Source of the DNA: Tillus elongatus
Taxonomy: Eukaryota > Arthropoda > Insecta > Coleoptera > Cleridae
NCBI GenBank assembly: GCA_964006375.1
Contig: OZ023266.1
Location: forward strand, 156,743,792-156,807,791
Length of the DNA: 64,000 nucleotides
Reading direction: 5' to 3'
Positions 36,533 through 50,105 of this stretch are shown here, one piece after another. Position numbers and translations under genes: made by a program. The notes under the pieces were generated by a model. That model saw only the letters and a list, made by a program, of their open reading frames with translations. It searched no databases and was not told the DNA's origin. Position 1 is the stretch's first letter; every line of letters starts with the position of its first letter.

Positions 36533-36534
36533 CC

Positions 36535-39314
36535 CAAACTGGATGGGAATGTATTGTTATCTTCGTTATTATTAGAGATAGTGAGACGGTTAAATTAGGA
36601 ATGTTTTGTAGAATTTCATGCTCGTTCCAAATATTTTGCCCTGCCTCTTCGTTTTCGAGTTATTTTGAAAAAAACAAAATTTGTCGATTTCTTTTTTCTT
36701 CAATATCTAAGTAGGCATTGATCTGACATGTCTATCACTTGCACATTATCAGGACACTTTTTACAGAGTAATCTTTTTGTGCTATTCTGAACTATGGATT
36801 GTCATTTGTTTTTGAGCTACATGTATCAACATTTGCTTTTATTATGGCAGCCCTATTGGATTTTTTGTTCACGTGATAGCCTGTAAAAAGAGCTTTCCAA
36901 TAATGTACAACATGCTTGAGAAATCTTGTAATTTCACTGACAATTTTGAGAAAAACCGTTTTGAGGATAGTAGGCTCTGAAATCCAATACCAGAAAACAA
37001 ATGACAAAAAAGTGTTAAAAAAGCAGTAGGCCATGGAGTCTAACAATAGACTTCTACTTTTAACATAATTTTCCGTAATGATTCATGATGGAAAAAAAGG
37101 AACTTTGAGCACACCAATGAATCGGCCCATTATTACAAATGATATTTTACAGTACAACATTATCCTAAAAATAAAAAAATGTTATAATTTAATTAAATAG
37201 GTAAACCTAATAAACAACTAAATTTACTAACAACTCAATAAAAGCAGATTAATGATTTACGAAGACGCCTTTGAAAATGGTTTGAGTCAACCGAAAAACA
37301 ACAGAAGAAAGGTTGCTATGGTTATAACATTATCGCGACAATTAAGAATACTGTCATTCTTAATTATCTGAACAATTGGAGGTGTATTTAAGACTTTGCT
37401 TAAAATTTTGTACTAAATAGTTTCTTTCCTGTTTATTTTAAATATTAATCAACAATATATTCAGTAATGAAGAATATGTTGACATGTTGGAATGTTATAT
37501 TCGTTCTAACCGAAATACTGAGGCAGCTGCAAATTCATATCAAAACAACTACCCAGAAAGACGACAACCAAACACCAAAATATTTCGCAGAATAGTGACC
37601 AATATATTGAACGACGGTAGCTTCCACGCAAAGAAACTAACAATGCCTAGAAATGAAGAAAGAAATACTGCCGTCTTACAGGTTACAAACGAAAACTCTC
37701 CGCAATCTGTTCGGTTTTATGGTGAACAAATTGACGTTTCAAAAAGTACGGTACACCGTGTATTGAAACAAAGTCATTACCATCCATACAAACCTACAAT
37801 CGTACAACGCTTAAATGTTGACGATTACCCTAATCGACTTCAATTCTGCAGATGGTATCAAGGACAATATCAGCAAGATGAAAATTTTCATTCGAAAATA
37901 ATATTGATTGATGAATCCAGATTTACAAATTGTGATGTGTGTAATCGCCACAATATGCATTATTGGGCAAATGAAAATCTCCATCTAAAGGAAGAAATAC
38001 GATTGCAAGACAGGTTTGGTATTAATGTTTGGTGCGGCTTATTAAGTAAAAAACTGTTATTTTTATTTGTAGATTAGACGGTTAATTTTAGAAAATTTCA
38101 GGTAACTTCATTGTTGATCCGTTATTTTTTGAAAATAATTTAACTGGGGAAAGATCTTAATCTATTCAGAAATGATATCTTACCAACAATTAGAAGAGTT
38201 CATGATAATTTAGACGAGATTTGGTACCAACAAGACGGTTGTCCAGCTCACAATAGTAGGATCGTTAAAGAATTTTTGTACCAAAATTTTAATAATCGTG
38301 TCATTTGTAACAATGGGCCGGTTCGTTGGTGTGCTCGAAGTCCTGATATAACACACATGGATTTTTATTTTTGGGGTACTCTGAAGAATGATGTGTATAA
38401 ATTCGATTCACCACAAAATATCAATGAATTACGAAACAGAATAACGGAAGCTATAAATCATATCAACCAAAGCACCCTCACCAGAGTTTGCATGCATGTT
38501 TCAAAAAGGTGTATAAAGTGCATTGAACAAAACGGTGACCATATTGAACAATTTTCTATTTAGTGTATTTTTAAGTTTTTATTTTATTATTTGTTGAGTT
38601 CCGTTTCGAATTGTGTTGTTTTGTGGAGTTGAAGTTTCTATTTGTTATTGCCGGGTTTCGTTATTAAACTGTTTCACATAATATTACCTAGCATTATTAC
38701 CTAATTAAGTATTGTAAATTAAATGGCAATATTTTTTTATCATGAATCATTACGGAAAATTATGTTAAAAGTAGAAGTCTATTGTTAGACTCCATGGCCT
38801 ACTGCTTTTTCAACACTTTTTTTTGTCATTTGTTTTCTGGTATTGGATATCATAGCCTACTATCCTCGAAACGGTTTTTCTCAAAATTGTCAGTGCAATT
38901 ACAAGATTTCTCAAGCATGTTGCGCATCATTCAAAAGCTCTTTTCTGAGGCTATCACATGAGCAAAAAATCCAATATGGCTGCCATAATAAAAACAAACG
39001 TAGATACATGTAGCTCAAAAACAAATGACAAACCAAGAGAGAGAATAGCAAAAAAGATTACTCTGTAAAAAGTGTCCTGATAATGTGCAAGTCTTAGACA
39101 TGTCAGATCAACGCCTACTTAGATATTGAAGAAAAGAGAAATCGGCAAATTTTGTTTTTTTCAATATAACTCGAAAACGAAAAGAGTCAGGGCAAAATAC
39201 AAGTCATATTTGGAACGAGGATAAAATTCTAAAAAACATTGCTAATTAGCCGTCTCCCTATCTCTAATAATAACGGAGATAGCAATATATCCCCATCCAG
39301 TTTGGGACACACTG
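36535..39314 (+). mobile_element. 2.78-kb mariner-like element with ~560-bp TIRs, TA target
   Basis: Ends CAGTGTGTCCCAAACTGG (36535) and its inverse (39314), flanked by TA. Inverse homology continues through 'tttcgttttcgagttatttt', 'gatctgacatgtctat', 'aggacactttttacagagta', 'tttgagctacatgta' and 'gtaggccatggagtctaaca' to 'gtaatgattcatgat' at about 37087 / 38738. TIRs this long are unusual for the superfamily. Confidence 0.92.
37461..38563 (+). pseudogene. Tc1/mariner-superfamily transposase, nearly intact
   Basis: The N-terminal frame reads FSNEEYVDMLECYIRSNRNT, ANSYQNNYPERRQPNTKIFR (DUF4817-type HTH), then SVRFYGEQIDVSKSTVHRVL and YHPYKPTIVQRLNVDDYPN, KIILIDESRFTNCDVCNRHN (first catalytic Asp), MHYWANEN and RFGINVWCGLLSKKLL, stopping at 38077. 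A second frame from about 38170 gives IWYQQDGCPAHNSRIVKEFL (second Asp) and RSPDITHMDFYFWGTLKNDV (third Asp), ending GDHIEQFSI at 38563. Essentially one frameshifted stretch (about 38070-38170) separates it from a continuous protein. No confident ATG was found before the FSNEEY block. Confidence 0.88.
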
Positions 39315-39339
39315 TATAGTGTATCACGTGGGCACATTA

Positions 39340-39465
39340 AATAACCCTCCCCTCCTTACAGAAAGGCAGCGGTGCGGCAAAATTTCCAGGGTAGTGAAAC
39401 TGCTCCCTGGCGTCCGTGATTGGCCATAGTCGCGGAAATAGGCCGACGTTAAAGTACAAAAAAAA
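39340..39465 (+). mobile_element. SINE, 5'-truncated copy
   Basis: Matches the 3' third of the SINE: 'ctccttacagaaaggcagcg', 'atttccagggtagtgaaact', 'ccctggcgtccgtgattggc', 'catagtcgcggaaataggcc', ending 'gacgttaaagtac' and an A run. Confidence 0.8.
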
Positions 39466-39599
39466 ACTCTATGAAGAATTTAGGGAGTCCTACTAAACTT
39501 ATTGCTGTTCTTTTCGCTAATTTGTAAAATAATTATACTTTATAAAATACAATTTTATTTCAATTAGTCCGTAAATAACTCAAATTCCTCCTTGATGAA

Positions 39600-40480
39600 T
39601 TGACTACGTTTTTGAAACATTTTTAAACGTTATTATTCTTTTGATACCCATGTTAAGGGGGTTGTAAAAAATCTATATTCGGCGTGCCCACCCGTCTGGA
39701 AAACCGGGAAAAGTCAGAGAATTTGTAGGAAAAAAAATGTTGTCAGGGAAATAGGGAAAATTGTGAAAAACGACAGTCAGGGAATTTTTCTCCCTGTCAT
39801 GGAAAAATTGTTTCCGTTTCATGATAAATAATTGAAACGCAATGATAATTGCATATTTGTATAAAGTAGCGTTTTCGTGTATTTGTAAGAAAAATGGTGT
39901 ATGTTTTATATATGTAATTATGGGCAAGTGTTTTCCGCCATAGGGCGAAGACCTACTGTATTCTGTAGTAGTGTGTTACACATTTTGGGGGTAGATTGTA
40001 GGAGATCTAAGTCAGGGAAATAGGTTTTGGCAAATCAGGGAAATTGATATGCTGTTCTTAGTGGGAACCCTGATATTCCCCCATCTTGCTTTGACCGCGA
40101 TATTGAAATTATTAAAGCGTCAGCTAGCCTACTGTACTTTACTCGTGGATCCCTTTCACTTCATACCCATATCAAGGGGGTTGTTGAGAAATATATATTC
40201 CGCCATCTTGCGTTGGGCACCAGTTTGAATGTATTAAAGCGTTACCGAGTCTTATGTATTTTACTCGCGGAGCGCTATCATTTGAGACACATGTCAAGGG
40301 GGTTGTTAAGGAAGAACTAGTCAGCCATCTTGCGTCGGTCGCCTTTTTAGTCAGGAAAGCTTTATCTACTCTACTGTGTTTTACTTGTAAATTCCTTCAA
40401 TTTAATAACCATGTCAGATTGTAAGAATAAAAATATCCTCCCTTGTGGATCATCCGCCATATTGAATTTATGATAATGAC
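39600..40480 (+). repeat. Degenerate ~115-120-bp tandem repeat, about four units
   Basis: Units share 'ttttactcg', 'tttca(c/t)tt', 'catatcaagggggttgt' and 'ttccgccatcttgcg'. Examples are at about 39640, 40145-40240, 40255-40340 and 40375-40475. A hAT-type MITE interrupts the first unit at 39683-40072. Same family as 11880-12200. Confidence 0.7.
39683..40072. mobile_element. hAT-type MITE, ~390 bp
   Basis: Starts 'cgtgcccacccgtctggaaa' and ends 'cttagtgggaaccctg', the right end resembling the hAT terminus CAGGGTTCCCA in inverse. It is flanked by ATATTCGG (39675-39682) and ATATTCCC (40073-40080), an 8-bp target duplication with two mismatches; 8 bp is the hAT hallmark. The interior repeats 'cagggaa' phrases ('agtcagggaaata'). 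Confidence 0.7.
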
Positions 40481-41597
40481 ATATAGCGTATGTTGGATTT
40501 TCACCTGATTTATACACGTGTATCAAATTTCAGCCCAATCCAACAAGGAAAACTAGCTCAACATTGACTTGCAAGATTTGACCTAGACATACTAACAAAC
40601 ACACTAACAGGTGAAGTTAAAAGCTTGTTAAAAGGTAATTAAATTTAATGAGCTGACCTGCCCAGATCTATTCCTTGCACAAGACCCTTAGAACCGCATA
40701 GATTGAAGTTTTAAAATAAAAAATGATTAAATTTAATGGTTTGGCGTATTATTGAACAGACTGATAAAATGTCTGCTCTTGGAATGACGAGAAATCATAT
40801 GAGGCACGTCTCAGTAGCTATTGTACTTCTTCAAACGACTTCAATAATCATAAATCATTTGCTTTATGCCTGCAATACCATCACTTTATGATAATCTAAT
40901 TTGCAGGCAGTCATCCCATATACAACAATCACAACGACTTTTTATAATAATATTATATTACAGTTTTATTGCGTGAAATTGCCTTTTATTATTATTGAAG
41001 GAGTTACAACATCGTCAGCAGAAAGCTATTATGGTCATTTTAATATTTTTTATTGAAACTTACATACCTAAAACAAATAAGATCAGGACAATGCCTTTCT
41101 GGTCCAAGCTTATTAAGTTATTATAACGCTAAGTCGCGGTATGCTGTTTCTGATGTAACGACGGCCTCTTGATATATTTTGCTATAGTCAACTATTAAAT
41201 TTTAAATACAAGGGTGATCGAAAAAGTAAGGTCTCCTATTCTTTTACAAATAGGAAGAAACATTTGTTTGCAATAAATGTACGTCATTTTAAAGCTTGAA
41301 CATTTTTAGATTTATGCATGGTAGTAGTGGCAATGGTGGGGAGGCCAGCGCCAGGCAAGTAGGCCATATCACGCCCCTTTCACCAATCCCGACATCCAGC
41401 AACCATTATCTATCCCTCCTCGGTGGTGTCAACAAACCTCCTCGGTCTCAAAATAAAGGTCATGACAGTCTTCCATTGGACGGAACTTACTCGATTCCGC
41501 CGTTGTCCTTGATCCAAACATTTCTGTACGAAGACTCTCACAAGCGTCACATTCTCACAGTTAGTGGCAACGCGTTTTTTTATTATTATTTAAACAA
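40481..41597. other. No gene; possible mariner end at 41209-41250
   Basis: 'acaagggtgatcgaaaaagt' then 'aaggtctcctattctttt' resembles a mariner terminus (GTGATCxAAAAGTAAxG), but no right end was found. A frame at 41296-41622 is open without recognisable domains. Confidence 0.4.
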
Positions 41598-44310
<2,713 letters not shown>

Positions 44311-44426
44311 GCCAAATTCTGAACGAACCATGAGTTGTATCGACCTGCTGACATCTGGGACAACCATGGTGCACAAGACCAATATCAATACAGAAAGCTA
44401 ATAGTTTGGAGAGTATTAATAATTTT

Positions 44427-44533
44427 GTATTTAAAAAAAAATCACTAATTGAGAGGTATCGATGGTGAGTTTTTTCAAATGAGCGCGAACTAGGACCCCT
44501 AGAGGCCATTCCCTGGGTCATTTTCAATTTTTA

Positions 44534-44600
<67 letters not shown>

Positions 44601-44777
44601 GTATTTAACCAAAAGTAACGAGGCTATTTTGATGAGATTTGGTGGATATGTTGCCTTGAGAAAAACCTTAGTATATACCAAAATTCAACTTTCTAGGTTT
44701 ATATAAAATTGAGTTAGTCAAATTTGAAGCATTTAATGAAAATTCGCTACCATAACGCACTTGCTGCGTCCCGAACT
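44427..44777 (-). mobile_element. Modular (TA)n repeat family, short copy with both ends
   Basis: Hairpin end ('ttttgtatttaaaaaaaaat' then 'cactaattgagaggtatcg'), 'tttttcaaatgagcgcgaac', 'ctgggtcattttcaattttt', (TA)n at 44538-44599, body 'gtaacgaggctattttgatg', 'ctttctaggtttatataaaa', and the inverse terminal motif 'cataacgcacttgctgcgtc' ending at about 44777. Confidence 0.78.
44538..44599. repeat. (TA)n microsatellite
   Basis: About 62 bp, the shortest core tract in the family. Confidence 0.98.
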
Positions 44778-45645
44778 CTTTGAAACTGTTGCCTTTTGAG
44801 TTAAAACATAAATGAATATTACATTTTTCACCTTTGACCAGTGACTACATGTGACACTGTATTTTCTTACACATTTACATAATTTCTGTCCACACAGACC
44901 AATGTAACGCCTGATCTGATTGAGTGTGGGTAATGGTTTGGGCAAAACTCCAGGCTACTCCTTTTAGGTGGTGCGACTGGTGTGAAACTTCTCGGTCGAC
45001 CAACTTTTTTGTTTACCAATGAGCCGCCTGTCTTGCACAGCTGTTGTGCAATGAGTGTTTTGAAAGAAGGCAAAGATGTTGCTTCGTCCTCTTTTCCAAA
45101 CGACTTCTTGATCCTCCCATCAAGCAGCGAATCATATGACGAAAATTCTGTGGTGCCAATTTCGACTCTTTTTATGGGATAAAGCCCTAAAATTGAATCC
45201 TCTAGATCAACGCCACCCATATGCCTACCTATATTTTTTTGACAATATCAGGACTGGTGATATTTTTTTTTCCCATTTTCAGAACGAAAGAAGGCTTTCT
45301 CTTGGGTTGTTCTTTATGTATCGTATTAAACTATACTATTTTATAATCATACAATTAAACTGTATGGATCTCAGTGTGTTTGTAAGACACTGCCTTGTTC
45401 TAGAATATTGCCTATTTCTTGTGTGTTTCATCCGTTTGTCAGAGAGACCTTTGTAGTTTGGTAATATATTTGTACGGTAGCTACAGAATGATTTGTTTTG
45501 CTCAATATGTCACCCTTTGGGAAGGCTAGAAAAATAATTGTCAAAGTAGAGCTTGTGATGCATACCAACAGAAATTGCTTGACTTATTCTAACTACAATA
45601 TTATTGGAGGCTCCAAAATTAAGCTCTTTTGGAATTTCAGTATAC
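44778..45645 (-). pseudogene. piggyBac transposase remnant
   Basis: Minus strand, 45640-45510: GASNNIVVRISQAISVGMHH then KLYFDNYFSSLPKG, matching the piggyBac DDE region (xHKLFFDNWFTSLPL). At 45225-44867: MGGVDLEDSILGLYPIK, the conserved GGVDxLDxxIxxY block, then LPSFKTLIAQQLCKTGG, NKKVGRPRS, and after a frameshift a Cys-rich end (LCGQKLCKCVRKYSVTC) like the C-terminal zinc-binding domain. The part between SILGLY and LPSF is shortened. Stops and frameshifts make it non-functional. The 3' end is cut by a modular repeat copy and the 5' side by a LINE at 45655. Confidence 0.8.
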
Positions 45646-45654
45646 CCCTGATTT

Positions 45655-46312
45655 TTTAATTTCAACAACACACCACAAAGGCTCACAGCCTAAATACTAT
45701 CGTACCGTGGGTGTCGACAAGGAGGAAAGAGGCAACTTGTTAATTATGGACTTGAAGGTTTGGATGTTCGGAGGAGAAGGTAAAACATGTGTCGGCAAGG
45801 AATTCCACAACTTGGAAGTCCTCGGGACAAAAGAACGGGAATAACAAGATGTTCTGTGTCTGGTGACCTGGATAGTAAAATGGTGCATTCGCTCTGTTCC
45901 CTGGTAGATCTGTTGGGGACAGCAGGTGGAGAAACTATGGAAGAAGCTCCTCTGAGCAGTGCCCGTGGAGATATCTATAAAAGAGAGAGAGGTTACCAAC
46001 GGCACGTCGGTGGGCAAGGGATGGGAGCCTTTGGGTGAGGGTAGGGTCACCGATGAGACGTCCAGCTCTCTTCTGAATGGAGTGCAGCATAGCGAGTGTA
46101 GAAGCGGCAGCGACACCCAAGATGTGGAAGGAGTATTCGAGGTTTGGCCTTATTTGTGAAGTATATAAGGTATAGAGATTAACTGGTGAAACGTATCTGC
46201 GAGCCCGGAAGAGGAAACCTAATTTCCTAGCAGACGCTTCTGCAATTGATGTGACATGTTGGTGCCAATTGAGATTTCGATCCACAGAAATGCCAACAAG
46301 TGAAAAGGACAC
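45655..46312 (-). pseudogene. Jockey-like LINE 3' end (copy E)
   Basis: Minus strand from 46312: FSLVGISVDRNLNWHQHVTS, RKLGFLFRARRYVSPVNLYT, KRAGRLIGDPTLTQRLPSL, AHRRAVGNLSLFYRYLHGHC, then a frameshift after EELLP; the other frame continues to SRSFVPRTSKLWNSLPTHVL and LPLSSLSTPTVR. The 3' terminus is at about 45662 ('caacaacacaccacaaagg' on the plus strand). 5'-truncated just after the palm. It lies between two parts that both look like piggyBac, so it may have inserted into that element. Confidence 0.85.
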
Positions 46313-46889
46313 TGATTACGAGCAAACAGTTCGAAATTGTAAGAAAACCTCGAAATTCCTGAGAGTACCCCACATCTTGTATCTCCATTTATGGGGCTTC
46401 TAGGGGTTAGTTTTCAGATTTGTAAGTCGTCTTGGTTTTTTTTTTAAGTTTGTATTGTTGTTTTGGATTTAAATTTTCACCATTTTACTGTATTTGTGAT
46501 TTGACAGTCTATCTTATTGTGTAGTTAATACTTACTTGTTATATTGTGACATGCCATGTAGTTTTTTTATGGTGATAAATAGACTTGTTTTCTTCATTTC
46601 AGTGATTCTATTTTCTGTTTATTTGTATTTGATTGTGTAGTCACCAAATTTGACAAAGCAATATTACCTTCAGGCTCGTCATCGGAATCGTCACTAGCTG
46701 ACATAAAATAGTCCGCAGTTTGCAATTGCATAGTTGATGGTTCTGCAACATCTCAGAATCTGACCTCGCACCAGGTATTTCTCTTGATTGTATTGAGAAA
46801 CTGCTACATTTCCACGATAATTTTTTTAGTGGCAACTGGATCCATGATTCTAAAAACTAAAAAATATTATGTGACTGAAGCTACTACTA
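46313..46889. other. Mostly unassigned; possible piggyBac N-terminal acidic region at 46640-46800
   Basis: On the minus strand at 46665-46760 a frame encodes QLQTADYFMSASDDSDDEPE, an acidic stretch like those at the N-terminus of piggyBac transposases. Its position upstream of the piggyBac remnant, across LINE copy E, is consistent with that. The evidence is weak. The rest is AT-rich and unassigned. Confidence 0.3.
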
Positions 46890-48004
46890 TTCACAAGATT
46901 CCCAATTGGGAACACAAAATGTGAGTATTTTGACGTTTCTACTTGAGAGTTTATATAAATCGTCTCTAAGACTAATGAAACAAGGTGTTCCTCAGGGGTC
47001 TATATTGGGCCCTCTGTTATTCTCTCTATATATTAACGACCTAATGAACCAATTCCATCGCAAGAACATAATAGCTTTTGCAGGTGACACTACCCTTATA
47101 GAAAGAGCTGAAAAAAGGGACGTGTTGAACAAGAAAGCATTGGCCGGCCTGGATGTTGCTTAAGCTTGGTTTGAGGCAAACAGTTTGGTTGTTAATTCTT
47201 GCAAACCCCAAAAACTAACCCTTACCAGCAAAAAGTCCCCTTAACATGCTACTATTTTACTACTGGGTTTTGTAGTTGATGACACGCTTTCGTGGATTTC
47301 GCACATAGATGCGCTTTGCCTTAAGCTGTCAACTGCCATATTTTACGTAAGAAGAATAAAAATGGTTGTAGGAGAGAGTGCAGCATACCCTGCGCATTTA
47401 CATAGTGTGGCGACGTATGGCATCTTCCTTTGGGGTGCTGTGGGTGGTGCATCAAGAGTCTTCCTGAAGCAGAAAAAAGTGATGAGGGTGTTGGCTGGTG
47501 TGCCTCAAACGACAAGTTGCCGGGATTTGTTTGTGAAGTACAGAATCCTTACCATTCCGTGCGTGTACATTCTTTGCTGTCTGTGTTATCTCCACAGTCA
47601 CCAAAGTGAATTTGTTAGGCACTCAGACCTTCACTGCCACAACACAAGAAATAGGGAGAAATTCATCACACCAAGGCATCTCATGGCAATTCCAGTCTTC
47701 TTGTGCGTTCACTGGCGTTAAATTGTATAACAAACTGCCGTTGGTTTTTCAGGAACTAGAGAGTAAGATCATTAAAAAAAAACTATAAAGAACTTTTTAT
47801 TAAAAAAACGCTTTTTATTCTATGGATGAATATTTATCCTGTCGCTTTTAGTCATGTTTGTCACAGTGTCTTACAGTTGTGTTGTAATGGTTTATTACTT
47901 GTAGGTTTTATTGGATCGTCGTAGTCTTAATGTGTTGTTTGTACTTATATTTTAGATGTAGACATGCCTTGTAAGCTTTGAAGGTAATAAATATGTATGT
48001 ATGT
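46890..48004 (+). pseudogene. CR1/L2-like LINE, 5'-truncated, RT palm to 3' end
   Basis: Encodes KQGVPQGSILGPLLFSLYIN and IIAFAGDTTLIERAEK, the RT palm; the catalytic FADD is changed to FAGD. Further frames give LLLGFVVDDTLSWISHIDAL, SVATYGIFLWGAVGGASRVF, QTTSCRDLFVKYRILTIPC, VYILCCLCYLHSHQSEF, HCHNTRNREKF and VKLYNKLPLVFQELESKI, the typical C-terminus of CR1/L2-group elements. Stops separate the frames. The 3' end is 'ggtaataaatatgtatgtat' with a short ATGT repeat, as in that group. Not active. Confidence 0.82.
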
Positions 48005-49324
48005 ATAAAGATGACTTGATTGTTCCTATATGTACTTCATACTGGTCACATAAAAAAGCATTTGTATAAAAATTTACTAACAAATTTAAGAAATTTAGCA
48101 TTACATCTTAGTATTTATAGGAATTTAGGCATGTATCTGTTTCTGTCATCTTTTTGGGTCATAACATACTTTCAACTTATACTTTTACCTTTTGCTTGTT
48201 TTTTTTGCAAAAAGCAATTATAACTTTAACAAATACGGATGTGAATAAAATGACAAAAACATTTTATCTCCTACATCCAACAATCAAACAAGAAATTGTT
48301 CCTCGTGTATTCAAACAAATAAACAGGCCATAAAGAACCGTTATAATGTATTAAAATTAAGACATATCATTAGACGATATTACACATCAATTTCGTAAAA
48401 TGTTTCCAACCGGTAAATGTAATGATATGAGAACCACTACTGCAGTCGTTAAAAAGACATATTGCCCAGTCGTTGACACAATTTGGCAAATAAACCAATC
48501 TCACGCACCAGGAAGTCATGTTCTGTCGCTGAATAAAACACACAAACACTCCCGACTCCACATAACCCACAAGGTCGTCATAGCGGCAGCGGTGGCCTCT
48601 TATTTTTAATAATTAACTAACAAATTAACGGTCGGTTAAACAAACATAACAAGCAATATCATGTGCACCCGATGGCAGACGACCTTGGCTAATTAGAAAC
48701 AACTATTTATATATTCTCCAAGCAGTTTGACAAATTTATTTGATATGCGAGTTATTTTTCTTTTAATAATTCATAAATCACGCTAATCCCTTTTAATAGG
48801 ATGTTGTCTTTTACCGGTCTTTGTAAATCTGTAAACATATTTATCATGAAGTATGCAACGCCTTACGGATTTTAATTCGGTTAGTTTTGCTGCTGCAGCC
48901 GTATAAATTATAGCCAATGTTTTCGCAATGATGTTTGTGCAGTAAAGTAAGTGGATTCAAAACATCATTATGAATCACCTTGAGCTACAGTTTTTTCTAG
49001 TGTTCATACATTTTTGCCAGGATTGGTACCCCGCAGAAAACTTGTAAATAAACGAGGGCATTTTCAACTTTTGATTCGGAAGGTGACAACTACATGAAAT
49101 TCTCTTTTATTGGTCTCCGTCAAGACGTTGGCACCGATACATTTTGATTCAAATTTGATCAATTAACATACAAATACTGATCAAGTAGCGGCGGGCGGGT
49201 CAGTTTATATAGTGATGCGGACATGCGGAACTCTCTAGATCGAAGGGGAAGGCGGAGACCTTCCTAGAAGATTTCCTTTTCTCTCACTGGCTGCCGTCTG
49301 TAGACTCCAGCGATCTCTTTTATT
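48005..49324. other. No gene recognised
   Basis: Over 1.3 kb without recognisable coding, TIR or tandem structure. A short frame at 48400-48609 has no known domain. Around 49240-49270 'aaggcggagaccttcc' is a small imperfect palindrome. Confidence 0.35.
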
Positions 49325-49530
49325 TAACTACACTTAGAGAACCCAAATCACCACAACAAATTGTTTAAAGACCTGACAATCGTTTCACTAACAAATTTAA
49401 CGCCATGAAGAATTTTTCATCCCCTGATGATGCTAACATTGTTAGTGAAACGATCGTGAGGTCTTTACAAATGTGTTGTGGTGATTTGGGCTCTCCAAGT
49501 GTATTTATCAGTGCTCATCACAGGTTTGAA
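49325..49530. repeat. Palindrome of two PLE family-A termini
   Basis: The left half ('agaacccaaatcaccacaac', 'aaagacctgacaatcgtttc') and right half ('tgtgttgtggtgatttggg', 'ctctccaagtgta') are inverse copies meeting at about 49412. It has the same arrangement as 29051-29340 but with shorter, more diverged arms. The right half keeps an exact CTGATGA core; the left one is decayed. Confidence 0.82.
49421..49461 (+). ncRNA. Hammerhead-ribozyme-like motif (PLE family A)
   Basis: CCC, CTGATGA (49424-49430), extra T, GCTAAC/GTTAGT stem II with ATT loop, GAAA, stem III AC-GATC-GT, then G at the cleavage position (G is non-permissive; other copies have C or A), AGG. The core heptamer is exact; the G17 would prevent cleavage. 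Confidence 0.45.
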
Positions 49531-50105
49531 TCTTCACTTATGCCTGCTTTGTTTTTCTTAGACAATCACAGAAAGTATAAACGTTTTTCATTCAACATAC
49601 GGTCATCACGTTTGGTTCAAACCAATTGACTTAGGGTCTTGACCTATAAATTGACATGTGTCAAACGCCATCTATCTTAACGTTAAATTAAACACCTACC
49701 TCACATTTTTAGATCCCACTCAGTTCAGGATAGGCAAGTTCATAATTAGATTTGATTGATTCAGCGCGAAAACTGGATGCTGCCGCCAACCTTACCTTAC
49801 TTTTTAATCGACGTCACCTCCTTAAGCAGAGAAGCATTTCGATTCAAGGAACTATTCAAACAAACAAAAAATAGAAGTAAAATTATTGATTAATTAGGCA
49901 GCCATTATTGTATAAAAAATGAGTTATTCGTTGTGAATTAATACTTTTCGTTCTTTTTAAAAGTCGAAACACACAGCTGGCGCACGTTGTAGTGAACGCA
50001 ATGAAAGAAGAAACTGCCTACTTGATAAATATGTGAAATTGATTTATATTCCAAAAATCAGGAAAATTATTGTATTGTAGTTTTATCTATTGGATATAAT
50101 CTATA
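49531..50105. other. No gene recognised
   Basis: No identified features between the PLE palindrome and the next mariner-like element. Confidence 0.35.

Noticed and set aside
36792..37046. 84-codon minus-strand frame with a membrane-like segment
   Set aside because: It lies wholly inside the left TIR of the mariner-like element and has an inverse partner in the right TIR.
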